This document shows positions 52,323-60,962 of a stretch of 64,000 bases of DNA, in pieces (the first letter of the stretch is position 1; the number at the start of each line of letters is the position of its first letter). Under the pieces are notes generated by a model, which was not told where the DNA came from, searched no databases, and saw only the letters and a program-made list of their open reading frames with translations. The position numbers and the translations under genes were made by a program. This DNA is from Chloroflexota bacterium (GTDB lineage: Bacteria > Chloroflexota > UBA11872), in assembly GCA_022821645.1 (NCBI GenBank), contig JAJEDE010000023.1, positions 1-64,000 of the forward strand, in the 5' to 3' direction.

Positions 52323-53246
52323 TCAGACGCCAACCGCCGCCGGCTCGTACTCGGGCAGGTATTCCTTCACGGCCTCAAACGCCTCGTCAATCGCCGCGTC
52401 CTCTAGCGGAGTCTTCGGCGCCGCTACCCAGGGCTCCATGATCCCCAGCCGGCTCAGCACGCCCTTGGCCGTGGCCTGCATGAACGGCGAGGCCGCGCTC
52501 AGCGCGCGCAGGAACGCGTGCTGCCGGTTCTGGGCGGCAGCCGCGGCGTCCAGGTCGCCTTCACACCAGGCGTTGTAGATCGCCGTCACCAGTTGCGGCG
52601 CCACGTTGGGTGCGGGACCGGTCGTGCCGGCGGCCCCGGAGTTCAGCGCATGCAGCAGCGTCGCGTCGCCGCCCACGATCACGCGGAAGTCGTCCCCGCG
52701 CATCGCGTCCAGGTAGTCCAGCAGATTCTGCGGGCTGCCCGAACTGTCCTTGGTGCCCTGCACGCCCACGTCACGCAGGCGCAGCAGCGTGGCCGCGTCC
52801 ACCGACACCTTGGTCATGCCGGGAATGTTGTACAGCAGCACCGGAACCGGCGATGCCGCCACGAGGTCCTCGAAGTAGCGCACCACCTCGTCGTCGCTCA
52901 TCGGGAAATAGAACGGCGGGTTGACCAGCAACCCGTCGGCGCCCAGGTCGCCGGCCTGTACCGCCTGGCGGTGCGTGCGTTGCACGCACGGCTGGCCGCA
53001 GGCCACAATCACTGGAACCTCGCCGTCGGCCTCCTCGACGCCCGCGCTGATCGCCACCGCGCGCTGATCGTCGTCGATGGCCGCGAACTCGCCCGTCGTG
53101 CCCAGGATCACGTAGCCGTGACAACCGGCGCCGAGCACCCGCCGCGCCAGCCGCCGCATGGCGGGGCCGTCCACCGCCAGGTCCGCGGTCAACGGCGTGA
53201 GCAAAGCCGGAATCACGCCGTGCAGGCGTTCCTGGAATCGAGTCAT
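52323..53246 (-). CDS. Dihydrodipicolinate synthase/N-acetylneuraminate lyase family aldolase
   Basis: A 307-residue class I aldolase. L-G-T-T-G-E-F-A-A near residue 50, the Tyr in Y-N-I-P-G near 140 and the Schiff-base Lys in G-T-K-D-S-S-G near 169 are the DapA/NanA hallmarks. Context with an SDR, an isomerase and a hydroxyacid dehydrogenase suggests a 2-keto-3-deoxy sugar-acid or related aldolase instead of lysine synthesis. No dapB or dapF is near. Confidence 0.87.
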   Translation of the reverse strand: MTRFQERLHGVIPALLTPLTADLAVDGPAMRRLARRVLGAGCHGYVILGTTGEFAAIDDDQRAVAISAGVEEADGEVPVIVACGQPCVQRTHRQAVQAGDLGADGLLVNPPFYFPMSDDEVVRYFEDLVAASPVPVLLYNIPGMTKVSVDAATLLRLRDVGVQGTKDSSGSPQNLLDYLDAMRGDDFRVIVGGDATLLHALNSGAAGTTGPAPNVAPQLVTAIYNAWCEGDLDAAAAAQNRQHAFLRALSAASPFMQATAKGVLSRLGIMEPWVAAPKTPLEDAAIDEAFEAVKEYLPEYEPAAVGV

Positions 53247-53297
53247 GGTCTGGGCGCCCCCATCAGGTCGGCGACTCGAAGTATAGAGACCGCCGCC

Positions 53298-54071
53298 TCA
53301 GACGTTCGCCCGCGTCTGTCCGCCGTCCACGTTCAGGCACGCCCCGGTCACCAGGCTCGCCTGGTCCGAGGCCAGGAACGCCACCACCGCGGCGATCTCC
53401 TCGGGGTATCCGAATCGTCCCATCGGAAAGTCCTGCCGCAGGAACTCCGCCATTCCCTCCGGATCCGCCTGCATCCGCTGTTCCCAGCCGCCGCCCGGAA
53501 AGATGATCGAGCCGGGCGCCACCGCGTTCACCGTAATGCCCTCCGGCGCCAGCTCACGCGCCATGGTCTTCGACAGGCTGTTCATGGCCGACTTGGCGGC
53601 GTTGTAGGTCGGCGGACCGCCTTGCTCGCGCCCGTAGATCGAGGTGATGTGAATAATCCGCCCCGCCCCCTGCGCCCGCATGTGCGGCAGGGCCGCGCGG
53701 CTGGCCCGGATCGCCGGCCACAGGTTCACGTCCAGCGTCGCCGCCCAGTCGTCGTCCGTGGCCGCCTGAAACGTCCCGCCGCCGGTCGATCCGCCCACGT
53801 TATTCACCAGCACGTCCAGCCGCCCAAACGCAGCAACCGTCTGCTCAACCGACTGTTCGGACGCCGCCGCCGCGGCCATGTCCAGCTCGAACCCAGCCGC
53901 CTTTACCCCCACCGCCTCGATCTCTCCCACCGTCTGCTCCAACCGCTCCCGACCGCGCGCCGTAATCGCCACGTCGCAGCCTTCCGCCGCCAACGCCAAC
54001 CCAATCGACCGCCCAATCCCCCGGCTCCCCCCGGTCACCAACGCAACCTTCCCGCTCAGCCCCAGATCCAT
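53298..54071 (-). CDS. SDR family oxidoreductase
   Basis: A 257-residue classical SDR starting MDLGLSGKVALVTGGSRGI: T-G-G-S-R-G-I-G-R-S nucleotide motif, N-N-V-G-G, catalytic Ser in H-I-T-S-I-Y-G, Tyr/Lys in T-Y-N-A-A-K-S-A-M, and the end C-L-N-V-D-G-G. The N-terminus and T-G-G-S-R fit FabG-like 3-oxoacyl reductases, but its context suggests a role in sugar-acid oxidation. It is the first gene of the run with the aldolase, isomerase and dehydrogenase. Confidence 0.88.
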   Translation of the reverse strand: MDLGLSGKVALVTGGSRGIGRSIGLALAAEGCDVAITARGRERLEQTVGEIEAVGVKAAGFELDMAAAAASEQSVEQTVAAFGRLDVLVNNVGGSTGGGTFQAATDDDWAATLDVNLWPAIRASRAALPHMRAQGAGRIIHITSIYGREQGGPPTYNAAKSAMNSLSKTMARELAPEGITVNAVAPGSIIFPGGGWEQRMQADPEGMAEFLRQDFPMGRFGYPEEIAAVVAFLASDQASLVTGACLNVDGGQTRANV

Positions 54072-54083
54072 GGCACCACTCCT

Positions 54084-55838
54084 TTAGCTTTGGTTCGTTC
54101 CAGGCTTCCAACGTCGAGGCTTCGGCTGGGCCAGCCAGGCCAGCAGGTCGTCCAGCGGCAGCGTGTTGATCACATCCGCGGCGCGCAGCCAGGCCCGACG
54201 CGCAGTCAGCACCCCGTAGCGCATGTAGGCCAGGCTGTCGGGGTGATGGGCGTCGCTGTTGATCGAGATGGGCACGCCCAGTTCAGCGGCGCGGCGGGCG
54301 GTCGTGTCGTCAAGATCCAGGCGTTCCGGCGCCGCGTTGATCTCCAGCGCGGTGCCTGTGGCGGCCGCGGCCTTCAGCACCGCTTCCACGTCAAACGTAT
54401 AGCCGTCCCGCAGCCCCAGCATGCGTCCGGTTGGGTGCCCAATGATGTCCACGTGCGGATTCTCCATCGCCGCAATCAGCCGTTCCGTCATCTGTTCCGG
54501 CGGCTGGTTGAAATTGCTGTGAATCGAGGCCACAACCACGTCCAGCGAGGCCCGGATCTCGTCGCTGAAATCCAGGCTGCCGTCGGCCAGGATTTCCACC
54601 TCGCTGCCATGCAGCACGCGTACGTCCTGCGACGCCTCGCGTTCCCGCATGACCTCCTCAGCCTGCTCCGCCAGCCGCTCCGGGCTCAGCCCGTTGGCCA
54701 CCGGCAGACTGCCCGAGTGGTCGGTTACCGCGAAATAGGCCAACCCGCGCCGCCTCGCGGCATCGACCATCTGACCGATCGACCCCGCTCCGTCGCTCCA
54801 CAGCGAGTGCCCGTGCAACTCGCCCTGGATGTCGCCAAGCTCAATCAGCTTCGGCAGCGCCCCGGCCTCGGCCGCCTCGATCTCCCCCCGGTTCTCGCGC
54901 AGCGCCGGGTCGATCCAGGGCAGCCCCACCGCCCTGTACACATCCTCCTCGGTGGCCGCCGGACGACGTTGTCCGCTCTCCGAGTCCAGGAACCCTCGCT
55001 CGTTTAGCGAGAGCCCCCGTTGCAGCGCCCGCGCCCGAATCTCGATGTTGTGTTCCTTCGACCCCGTGAAATACGCCAGCGCCGCCCCGAACTCGTCCGG
55101 CGCCACCACCAGCAAATCCACCTGGAACCCGCCGCCCACCAAAACCGCCGTCTTGGTCCCGCCGGTACCCACCACCTCTTCCACATCGTCGGCGGCCACA
55201 AAGTGCTCCATCACCGGCCCGGGTTCGTCGGCGGCCGCCAGGATGTCCAGGTCCCCGATCGTTTCCCGGCCCCGTCGCAGGCTGCCCGCGTACTGCACGG
55301 TCTGAACCCCCGGCGCCGCCTCCACGTGTGCGATCAGCCGCTCCGCAATCGGCAGCACGTCGCCCAGCCGTCGCCGCGCAATCCGCTCTCGGAATCGGCC
55401 CAGTTCCCGCAGTAGCCGGGCCTGGCGCTTGGCGCCGATCGTGCGAATACCCGCTAGCCGCCCCTCGCGCGCGGCAACCTCAAGTACGTCCACGCTGTCG
55501 ATCCCGTGCTTGTTGTACAGCGTCGCGGCCGTCTTGGGACCCAGACCCGGAATCAACAGCATCTCGAACACGCTGTCCGGAATCTCCGCCCGCATCTCCT
55601 CGTACTCGTCCACCCGGCCCTTCGCCACAAACTCGCCCAGCACGCCCGCGATACCCTTGCCGATCCCCCGCACCTTGGAGATCTCGCCGCTCTCCACCAA
55701 TTCCGCCACGTCCGTGGTCAGCGAGTCCACCCGCCGCGCCGCATTCCGAAACGCCCGGACGCGGAACGTATTCGCCCCGCGAATCTCCAGCGCATCGGCA
55801 AAGCCCTCCAGCAATTCGGCGGCCGCCTTGTTCAGCAT
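54084..55838 (-). CDS. polX: DNA polymerase X family with PHP domain
   Basis: A 584-residue PolX. N-terminal helix-hairpin-helix repeats (F-E-M-L-L-I-P-G-L-G-P-K-T-A-A), then the polymerase site G-S-L-R-R-G-R-E-T-I-G-D-L-D-I-L with the metal-binding Asp pair near residue 190 and a further Asp in Q-V-D-L-L-V-V. The C-terminal PHP domain starts at G-E-L-H-G-H-S-L-W-S-D-G near 340 and includes the His-rich ending N-S-D-A-H-H-P. It would fill gaps in base-excision repair, with the PHP part giving 3'-5' exonuclease activity. The ATG at 55838 is chosen for its GGGAG box. Confidence 0.92.
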   Translation of the reverse strand: MLNKAAAELLEGFADALEIRGANTFRVRAFRNAARRVDSLTTDVAELVESGEISKVRGIGKGIAGVLGEFVAKGRVDEYEEMRAEIPDSVFEMLLIPGLGPKTAATLYNKHGIDSVDVLEVAAREGRLAGIRTIGAKRQARLLRELGRFRERIARRRLGDVLPIAERLIAHVEAAPGVQTVQYAGSLRRGRETIGDLDILAAADEPGPVMEHFVAADDVEEVVGTGGTKTAVLVGGGFQVDLLVVAPDEFGAALAYFTGSKEHNIEIRARALQRGLSLNERGFLDSESGQRRPAATEEDVYRAVGLPWIDPALRENRGEIEAAEAGALPKLIELGDIQGELHGHSLWSDGAGSIGQMVDAARRRGLAYFAVTDHSGSLPVANGLSPERLAEQAEEVMREREASQDVRVLHGSEVEILADGSLDFSDEIRASLDVVVASIHSNFNQPPEQMTERLIAAMENPHVDIIGHPTGRMLGLRDGYTFDVEAVLKAAAATGTALEINAAPERLDLDDTTARRAAELGVPISINSDAHHPDSLAYMRYGVLTARRAWLRAADVINTLPLDDLLAWLAQPKPRRWKPGTNQS

Positions 55839-55974
55839 GGCGCGAGACTCCCAGGGCGTTCGGGCACCCCGCATTGTGTCCCATTCGGCGCGATTGCTCC
55901 GTGCATCCGTCGCGGCGACTCGTCCGCCGAATTGCGGAAGCAATGAAGCCTCGGAGGCGAAACAGCCAAGCGTC

Positions 55975-56003
55975 CTGACAAAAAGCGAACGTGCTGCTAG
56001 GAT
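55975..56003 (+). promoter_or_regulatory. Promoter of the zinc-ribbon peptide gene
   Basis: CTGACA and TAGGAT separated by 17 bases. The ATG at 56009 begins only 5 bases after the -10 box, so transcription would start at or near the A of the ATG. Confidence 0.6.
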
Positions 56004-56008
56004 GCCAT

Positions 56009-56218
56009 ATGAATACCGAACGAACATTTGCCGTACGGTTGGCGGGACACGCGGGGAGGCCGTCGTCGCAGATGGCGACGGCGGCGCGTCCAACGCCACG
56101 GTGGCGCGGTGAGGTGCGGATTCGGGCCCAGCAGACATGTCCCGACTGCGGGGTTCCGCTGCGGCCGCTGGGCCGGTGCCTGAGCTGTCCGGCGTGCGGC
56201 TGGGGGGCGTGCGGCTAG
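56009..56218 (+). CDS. 69-residue zinc-ribbon protein, likely leaderless
   Basis: The protein begins MNTERTFAVRLAGHAGR, continues basic, and ends with T-C-P-D-C-G-V-P-L-R-P-L-G-R-C-L-S-C-P-A-C-G-W-G-A-C-G. Two C-x-x-C knuckles of this kind bind zinc and recall the C-terminal tail of class II ribonucleotide reductase, but here it stands alone. The -10 box lies 5 bases upstream and no ribosome-binding site is present, so the mRNA is probably leaderless. It converges with the TIM-barrel gene by 4 bases. Confidence 0.65.
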   Translation: MNTERTFAVRLAGHAGRPSSQMATAARPTPRWRGEVRIRAQQTCPDCGVPLRPLGRCLSCPACGWGACG

Positions 56219-57099
56219 AGGGGCCGGTACCAGCGGCGCGGTTTGTTGGACTGACGGCGGACGGGTTTGGGGCCGAGATGCCGACGGACGAGGCGTAGGT
56301 CGTCCCGTAGCAGGTCGCGTGGGGCGGGAGAGGCGTCCGGGTCGTGGCTCCAGACGTCGCCGGCGTGGTAGGGGCTTTCGAGGATTGCGAAGACGTCGAG
56401 TTCGCGTTGGGTGATTTCGTCGAGTAGCAGGGGCCAGTCGGCGACGCCGTGGGTGAGGGTGGCGGGTGTGCGCGACCAGCCGTCGGGCCCGGACTCGACG
56501 GCGGTGTTGGTGATGCTGAGGGCCTGGACGTGGTCGTCGAGCGCGTCGAGGTCCAGGCGCCAGGCTTCGGGATCGATGGGGCCAAGCTGGCCGGGGGCGA
56601 GGCAGATGCCGACGTAGCCGGGCAGGCGGCCGTGCAGCAGGGCGGCGGCGTGGCCGGATTGTTCCTGCAAGGAACCCGGAATCTGACGCACGAGGGCGCG
56701 CAGGTTGTGGCGGCGGCAGAGGGTTTCCAGCCCTCGCAGGCCGGCGCGGGCGGCCTGGAGGGAGTCGAGGTAGGAGGCGCCGTCGAGCCGGGACCAAGCG
56801 CCGTAGCGGATGTAGGGGACGCGGGCTTCCTGGCAGCCGCGGTGGATGTCTTCGGCATGGTCGTCGAAGGGCGAGGTGAGGTCGGTGGTGACCATGGCGA
56901 CGTTGGCGCCGGCATCGGCGCAGTCGACGGTGACTTCGATGAGGTCGATGGCCTCGGATGGTTGCACCTGGCCGCCGGGAGCGATGACGAGGTCGATGGC
57001 GTCCAACTCAAGGGCGCGGGCTTCGGCGACGAGGTCGGTGGGTGAGTGCCCCGGAAAGGCGGTACCGGAGAGTACGTAGCGGGGGAACTTGAGGGCCAC
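56215..57099 (-). CDS. Sugar phosphate isomerase/epimerase-like protein
   Basis: A 294-residue TIM-barrel-like protein starting MALKFPRYVLSGTAFPGHSP. Acidic/His residues expected of the metal site are less clear than in the other two copies (V-G-I-C-L-A-P-G-Q-L-G in place of a Glu-Asp motif), and the C-terminal 40 residues are very basic (R-R-H-L-G-P-K-P-V-R-R). It may be a divergent or non-catalytic member. It lies just downstream of a large membrane-protein gene in the same direction (32-base gap). Confidence 0.68.
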   Translation of the reverse strand: MALKFPRYVLSGTAFPGHSPTDLVAEARALELDAIDLVIAPGGQVQPSEAIDLIEVTVDCADAGANVAMVTTDLTSPFDDHAEDIHRGCQEARVPYIRYGAWSRLDGASYLDSLQAARAGLRGLETLCRRHNLRALVRQIPGSLQEQSGHAAALLHGRLPGYVGICLAPGQLGPIDPEAWRLDLDALDDHVQALSITNTAVESGPDGWSRTPATLTHGVADWPLLLDEITQRELDVFAILESPYHAGDVWSHDPDASPAPRDLLRDDLRLVRRHLGPKPVRRQSNKPRRWYRPL

Positions 57100-57131
57100 G
57101 TGGCGATCCGCGTGCGGGACGGGACTCGAGC

Positions 57132-59912
57132 CTACGACCAGTCCGGCAAGGGGCGGATTGGCATGTCGAAGACGTAGGCCTGGCGGAAGGGTTGGGGGGA
57201 GCTCAGGGCGCCGTCGTGCAGGCGGTAGTCCATCAGGAGAATCGCGAGGTCGTGGATGAGGCCGCGGGATAGCAGGAGGCGCAGGCGGTAGTCGCCGGAG
57301 AGTTGGGTGTCGCGGGCGACCCGGGGCGGGCGGGGCTGGGCGTCAACGGTTTCGGTGAGGGTGCGGGTGGTGGGGTCGTAGCGAAAGTCGATTCGTTGGG
57401 CGGACGCGGTGATGTGGGCGGCGCTTGACCAGAAGCCGTGGGAGGGGCGGGCCGCGTTGCGTGGGCTTTCGGCGTAGGCCATGCCGACGCTGCCGCCGGT
57501 GCCGGTGGGGTTGGCGGTGATGATGGCGCCGGTGATTGCGCCGTCGCGGGCGCTGACATCAACCGAGATGACGTGGCGGGGGATGTGTTCAACGGTGGCG
57601 GTTGGCGTGGCGCCGGTGGGCGCCAGACGGGCGGCGACGATCTGGGGACGGATGGCGTTTCCGCCCGAGCTGACCTGGAGCACTGTCCCGGGGGTGGGCG
57701 GGACGGTGATCCAGGTGAGGCCGGGATTGACGGGGATTTCGGCCGGCCCCCCCTGGATCACGCCGCGGGTCGGGGTGACGACGCCGAAGAGTATGGGCTG
57801 GTTGGCCGGTTGCAGGTTGGATCCGGTGGCCAGCCGTCCGTCACGCAGTCCAAGCCGCACGCCGCCGTTGGCCGGGATGTCGAGGGCGCCGAGGGCTTGT
57901 CCCAGGTCGTTGGCGGTGAGCCGCTGTCCGGGCGCGTCGCGGTAGATCGTCCAGTAGGGGGTGGCGTGGACCGCGTCCGAATGGAGCAGGCCGTAGGTGC
58001 GGGGATCGTCGGCGGTGTTGAGGATGAGGTGGTCGGAGGCCGGGCCGGCCAGGTTCTCGTACGGATAGGCGGGGGTGCTGGCGAGCCCGCCGAGCTGGCG
58101 CCCGACCAAGAGCCCGGCCCACACGCTGGTGGCGCGCCGGGCCCAGGATTCGGATTGATGCCGGGGGTAGTGGAAGGCCAGCACGTGGTCGCCGATTCGG
58201 CGGCGGGCTTCGGGCACGGGGTAGGTGAGGGTGGGCGCGAAGTAGACGCGGCTGCCGGGCGGCACACGGTCGGCGACGGCGCGGGCGTCGTGGGCAATGC
58301 GGCGCTCGGCGTTCCAGCCGACGCCCTGCCAGTTCCACCAGACGCTGAGGTAGGTGTTGTAGACGAGGGCGAGGGAGAGGACGGCCAGGATGATGACGGC
58401 GACGCGGCTGAGGGCGGGCTCGACGGGCGCGAGGCGGGATTCGAGGCGGCGGGTGGCGGTTTCGCTCCAGAGCTTGAATTCGGCGTGGTAGATGTTGGCG
58501 ATTCCGGAGGCCAGAAGGACCGCGACCAGGAAGGTTACGTAGGAGAGGTTTTTGAAGTGGCCGTAGTGGTAGCCCGCGCCGGCCGCGACCCAGAACATGA
58601 AACCGGCGAATCCGGCGGCCAGGGCGAGGGTGACGCGCTGGTCGCCGCGGATGGTCAGCGTGCCGAGCAGAGCGAGGGCCAGGGCGGGCCAGAAGAGGGC
58701 ACCCAGGACGGTCTCAAGGACGTCGGTGCCGCCGGCGCCGAGGAGCAGTTCCAGGGGGCCGTTGCGCGGGATGAGGCGGTAGGCCTCCAAGCCGAAGGCC
58801 AGTTCCACGTTGGCGAATTGGCGGTCGCCCCAGGCGTTGCCGAACTGGCCGTTGAGGTCGCCGGCGATGTCGACAAGCTGCGGCAGCGCCCAGACGAGGA
58901 GCCAGACGATTCCGGGGGCACCCAGGACGGCCGTTCCAGCGCCCAAGGCCAGGGCTCGACGCAGGGTGGCGAGCCGCCGGCCGGCGGTGACGATTAGCAC
59001 CGCGACCAGCGTGACCGCCACGGCCAGGTAGACGGCGGAGATGGCCCAGAAGTAGGACACGAGGAGGGCGGCGCTGATCAGCGCCGCCAAGGCCAAGGCT
59101 CGCGAGCCGCCGCTGCGCAGGGCCACGATGCCCGTCGCGGCCGCCAGCGGGAAGAGGGCGAAGGCGACGGTGTGGGGTCCGAAGCCCATGCCGGCGAACC
59201 AGAGGGGCAGGCCGTGGAGCGCATAGAGCGTGGCGGCCAGGCCGGATGGGCGTTCGGACATTTGGAGGCCGGTTCGGGCAAAGACGTAGACGGCGGGCAC
59301 GCTGGCGGCGAGGAGCAGATACAGCAGGGGCGCGTAGGCGTGGAAGGCGGGGGCGTTGGAGAGGATGGAGCCGATGGACAGCAGGTACGGAAAGCCCCAG
59401 CCGCGGGAGTGGTTGCGCAGGCTCTGGAACTCTTCCTGGAACGGTCCTTCGGTCAGCCCCTGCATAAAGACGGTGTTCCACTTGAGGGCCTCGGCCAGGG
59501 GGACGTAGAGGTCTTCGTCGATGTTGAGGCCCAGCACCGCGCCGGAGCGGCCGTGCAGGTGCGGCAGGAAGGCGGTGGCGAGGAGCAGGGCGCCGGCAAC
59601 CAGGACGACGGTCTGCGGTTTGGTGGGTCGCGGCAGCCACCAGCCGTCGCGACGCACGGTCCAGGCGGCCAGCGCGGTTGCGGCGCCGAGCAGGAGCGCG
59701 GTTGCGACACGCAGATCGACGACGAGGTTGAGCGCGTAGGCGCCGACGATCAACGCGGCCGCCCCGACCAGGGGTACCGGCAGCAGTCCCGTTACCCGCA
59801 ACTCCGGCGGCGCCAGCAGGCGAGTCAGCCCGTAGCCGGCAACCATGCACGCGGCTGACATGGCCAGGACCACGGTGATGGCTTCCAGGCCGACGGCCAG
59901 CAATTCAGGCAT
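57132..59912 (-). CDS. Large multi-pass membrane protein
   Basis: A 926-residue protein. The first 500 residues hold about a dozen hydrophobic helices, with an acidic loop (G-L-N-I-D-E-D-L-Y-V-P-L-A-E-A-L) between early helices as in GT-C type glycosyltransferases, followed by a soluble region (R-R-I-A-H-D-A-R-A-V-A-D-R-V-P-P, then a beta-rich C-terminus). GT-C enzymes use lipid-linked sugars outside the membrane. I cannot identify a specific family, so the glycosyltransferase idea is only by topology and the D-E-D loop. Confidence 0.6.
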   Translation of the reverse strand: MPELLAVGLEAITVVLAMSAACMVAGYGLTRLLAPPELRVTGLLPVPLVGAAALIVGAYALNLVVDLRVATALLLGAATALAAWTVRRDGWWLPRPTKPQTVVLVAGALLLATAFLPHLHGRSGAVLGLNIDEDLYVPLAEALKWNTVFMQGLTEGPFQEEFQSLRNHSRGWGFPYLLSIGSILSNAPAFHAYAPLLYLLLAASVPAVYVFARTGLQMSERPSGLAATLYALHGLPLWFAGMGFGPHTVAFALFPLAAATGIVALRSGGSRALALAALISAALLVSYFWAISAVYLAVAVTLVAVLIVTAGRRLATLRRALALGAGTAVLGAPGIVWLLVWALPQLVDIAGDLNGQFGNAWGDRQFANVELAFGLEAYRLIPRNGPLELLLGAGGTDVLETVLGALFWPALALALLGTLTIRGDQRVTLALAAGFAGFMFWVAAGAGYHYGHFKNLSYVTFLVAVLLASGIANIYHAEFKLWSETATRRLESRLAPVEPALSRVAVIILAVLSLALVYNTYLSVWWNWQGVGWNAERRIAHDARAVADRVPPGSRVYFAPTLTYPVPEARRRIGDHVLAFHYPRHQSESWARRATSVWAGLLVGRQLGGLASTPAYPYENLAGPASDHLILNTADDPRTYGLLHSDAVHATPYWTIYRDAPGQRLTANDLGQALGALDIPANGGVRLGLRDGRLATGSNLQPANQPILFGVVTPTRGVIQGGPAEIPVNPGLTWITVPPTPGTVLQVSSGGNAIRPQIVAARLAPTGATPTATVEHIPRHVISVDVSARDGAITGAIITANPTGTGGSVGMAYAESPRNAARPSHGFWSSAAHITASAQRIDFRYDPTTRTLTETVDAQPRPPRVARDTQLSGDYRLRLLLSRGLIHDLAILLMDYRLHDGALSSPQPFRQAYVFDMPIRPLPDWS

Positions 59913-59950
59913 GGCGCGCTACCCGCGTTGGCCTCGGAAGTTCCGAGCGC

Positions 59951-60889
59951 CTACTGCCTTGAATCGGCCGATGCCCGCAGCAGGCCCGTACCTCCAGCCA
60001 CACCAAATACGTGGCCGAGGCCGACTGCCGCGCCAATCGCAGCGCCCAGGCCAGTGAAGACGAGGACGACCGCGATGAAGTCGCCTGCGGAAACGGCAAA
60101 GGAGCTCTGGACCAGCGGCGTGTAAAACCTCAGCAGAATCAACTCGGTTGCGCCGGCGAGTTGGGTTGCCGAGACCGCTGCCAGTGCAAGGGTGACGCCT
60201 CCCAATCCGACGCCGGTCACCATGCCCGCCACGATCAGCACACCGGCCATCGACGTAACGGTCCATGCGGGACGATTTCGGAATAGGGTCAGGACTTCGT
60301 TGTAGGCCGCGCCGGCAGATCGACCTGCCACGATGACCTGGGGAATGACCGTCCAGAGACAGACACTTACGCCAGCCAACACCATCGCGTCGACTAGAAA
60401 CAGGACGATGAACAAGGCGGCGATCAAGGCTACCGGTCGCTCTGCTGTGATATCGATGTCCGGCGGACGTGTGAAGCCGAAGACAGCGGTCTGCACCACG
60501 GCCAAGGCGCCGACGACCAGCAAAATCGGCAGGGCGGCCAGCGACAGCGCCGGCACCTGGCGCCACGCGTCCCGCAGCGCGCGCCTGGCCGAGGTGTCGC
60601 GCTCATCGGTGGCGCGATCGGCAATCAGCGCCGAGGCGCCCAGCGCGCACGACCACAGGACGAGAATGAGGATCGCCGCTGCGGGGACTGCCCCGAGCGC
60701 GGCCGGGGACCTGATGAACGCAAGACCTACCGCCAGGCCTCCGAGCGCGCCCACGGTGGCGCCGAGACCGAGCCCGATCATCAACATTCCCGGCTGCGCC
60801 ACGGCAGACACGGCGGCACCAAGCGGCTCCAGGAGGTGCAGCGGATCGTTCAGCCGCGCGTTCGGCTGCAACGGGTCGGGTCGAGACAT
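59951..60889 (-). CDS. Multi-pass membrane protein, unknown family
   Basis: A 312-residue protein from the ATG at 60889 with about six hydrophobic segments, including M-L-M-I-G-L-G-L-G-A-T-V-G-A-L near residue 35 and V-L-I-V-A-G-M-V-T-G-V-G-L-G-G-V near 216, and an A-R-R-A-L-R-D-A-W-R-Q loop. The layout recalls the DUF6159-like gene at 11495 (both have membrane helices interrupted by a conserved basic loop) but the motif is different. Function unknown. Confidence 0.6.
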   Translation of the reverse strand: MSRPDPLQPNARLNDPLHLLEPLGAAVSAVAQPGMLMIGLGLGATVGALGGLAVGLAFIRSPAALGAVPAAAILILVLWSCALGASALIADRATDERDTSARRALRDAWRQVPALSLAALPILLVVGALAVVQTAVFGFTRPPDIDITAERPVALIAALFIVLFLVDAMVLAGVSVCLWTVIPQVIVAGRSAGAAYNEVLTLFRNRPAWTVTSMAGVLIVAGMVTGVGLGGVTLALAAVSATQLAGATELILLRFYTPLVQSSFAVSAGDFIAVVLVFTGLGAAIGAAVGLGHVFGVAGGTGLLRASADSRQ

Positions 60890-60962
60890 TGCTGAGTTAC
60901 CGGCAGTATATCGGCGGGGCCTGCGGCTACATTGGCCTCGTACCGACGATAGCTGAGGTGCA

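Noticed and set aside
52518..55007. An 829-codon open frame on the plus strand
   Set aside because: Antisense to the aldolase, SDR and polX genes. Its predicted protein is Arg/His/Pro-rich without motifs.
55839..57011. An N-terminal extension of polX by about 390 codons
   Set aside because: The extension is Ser/Pro/Thr-rich, runs in a shifted frame through the TIM-barrel gene at 56215 and the zinc-ribbon gene, and precedes a clean polX start with a ribosome-binding site at 55838.
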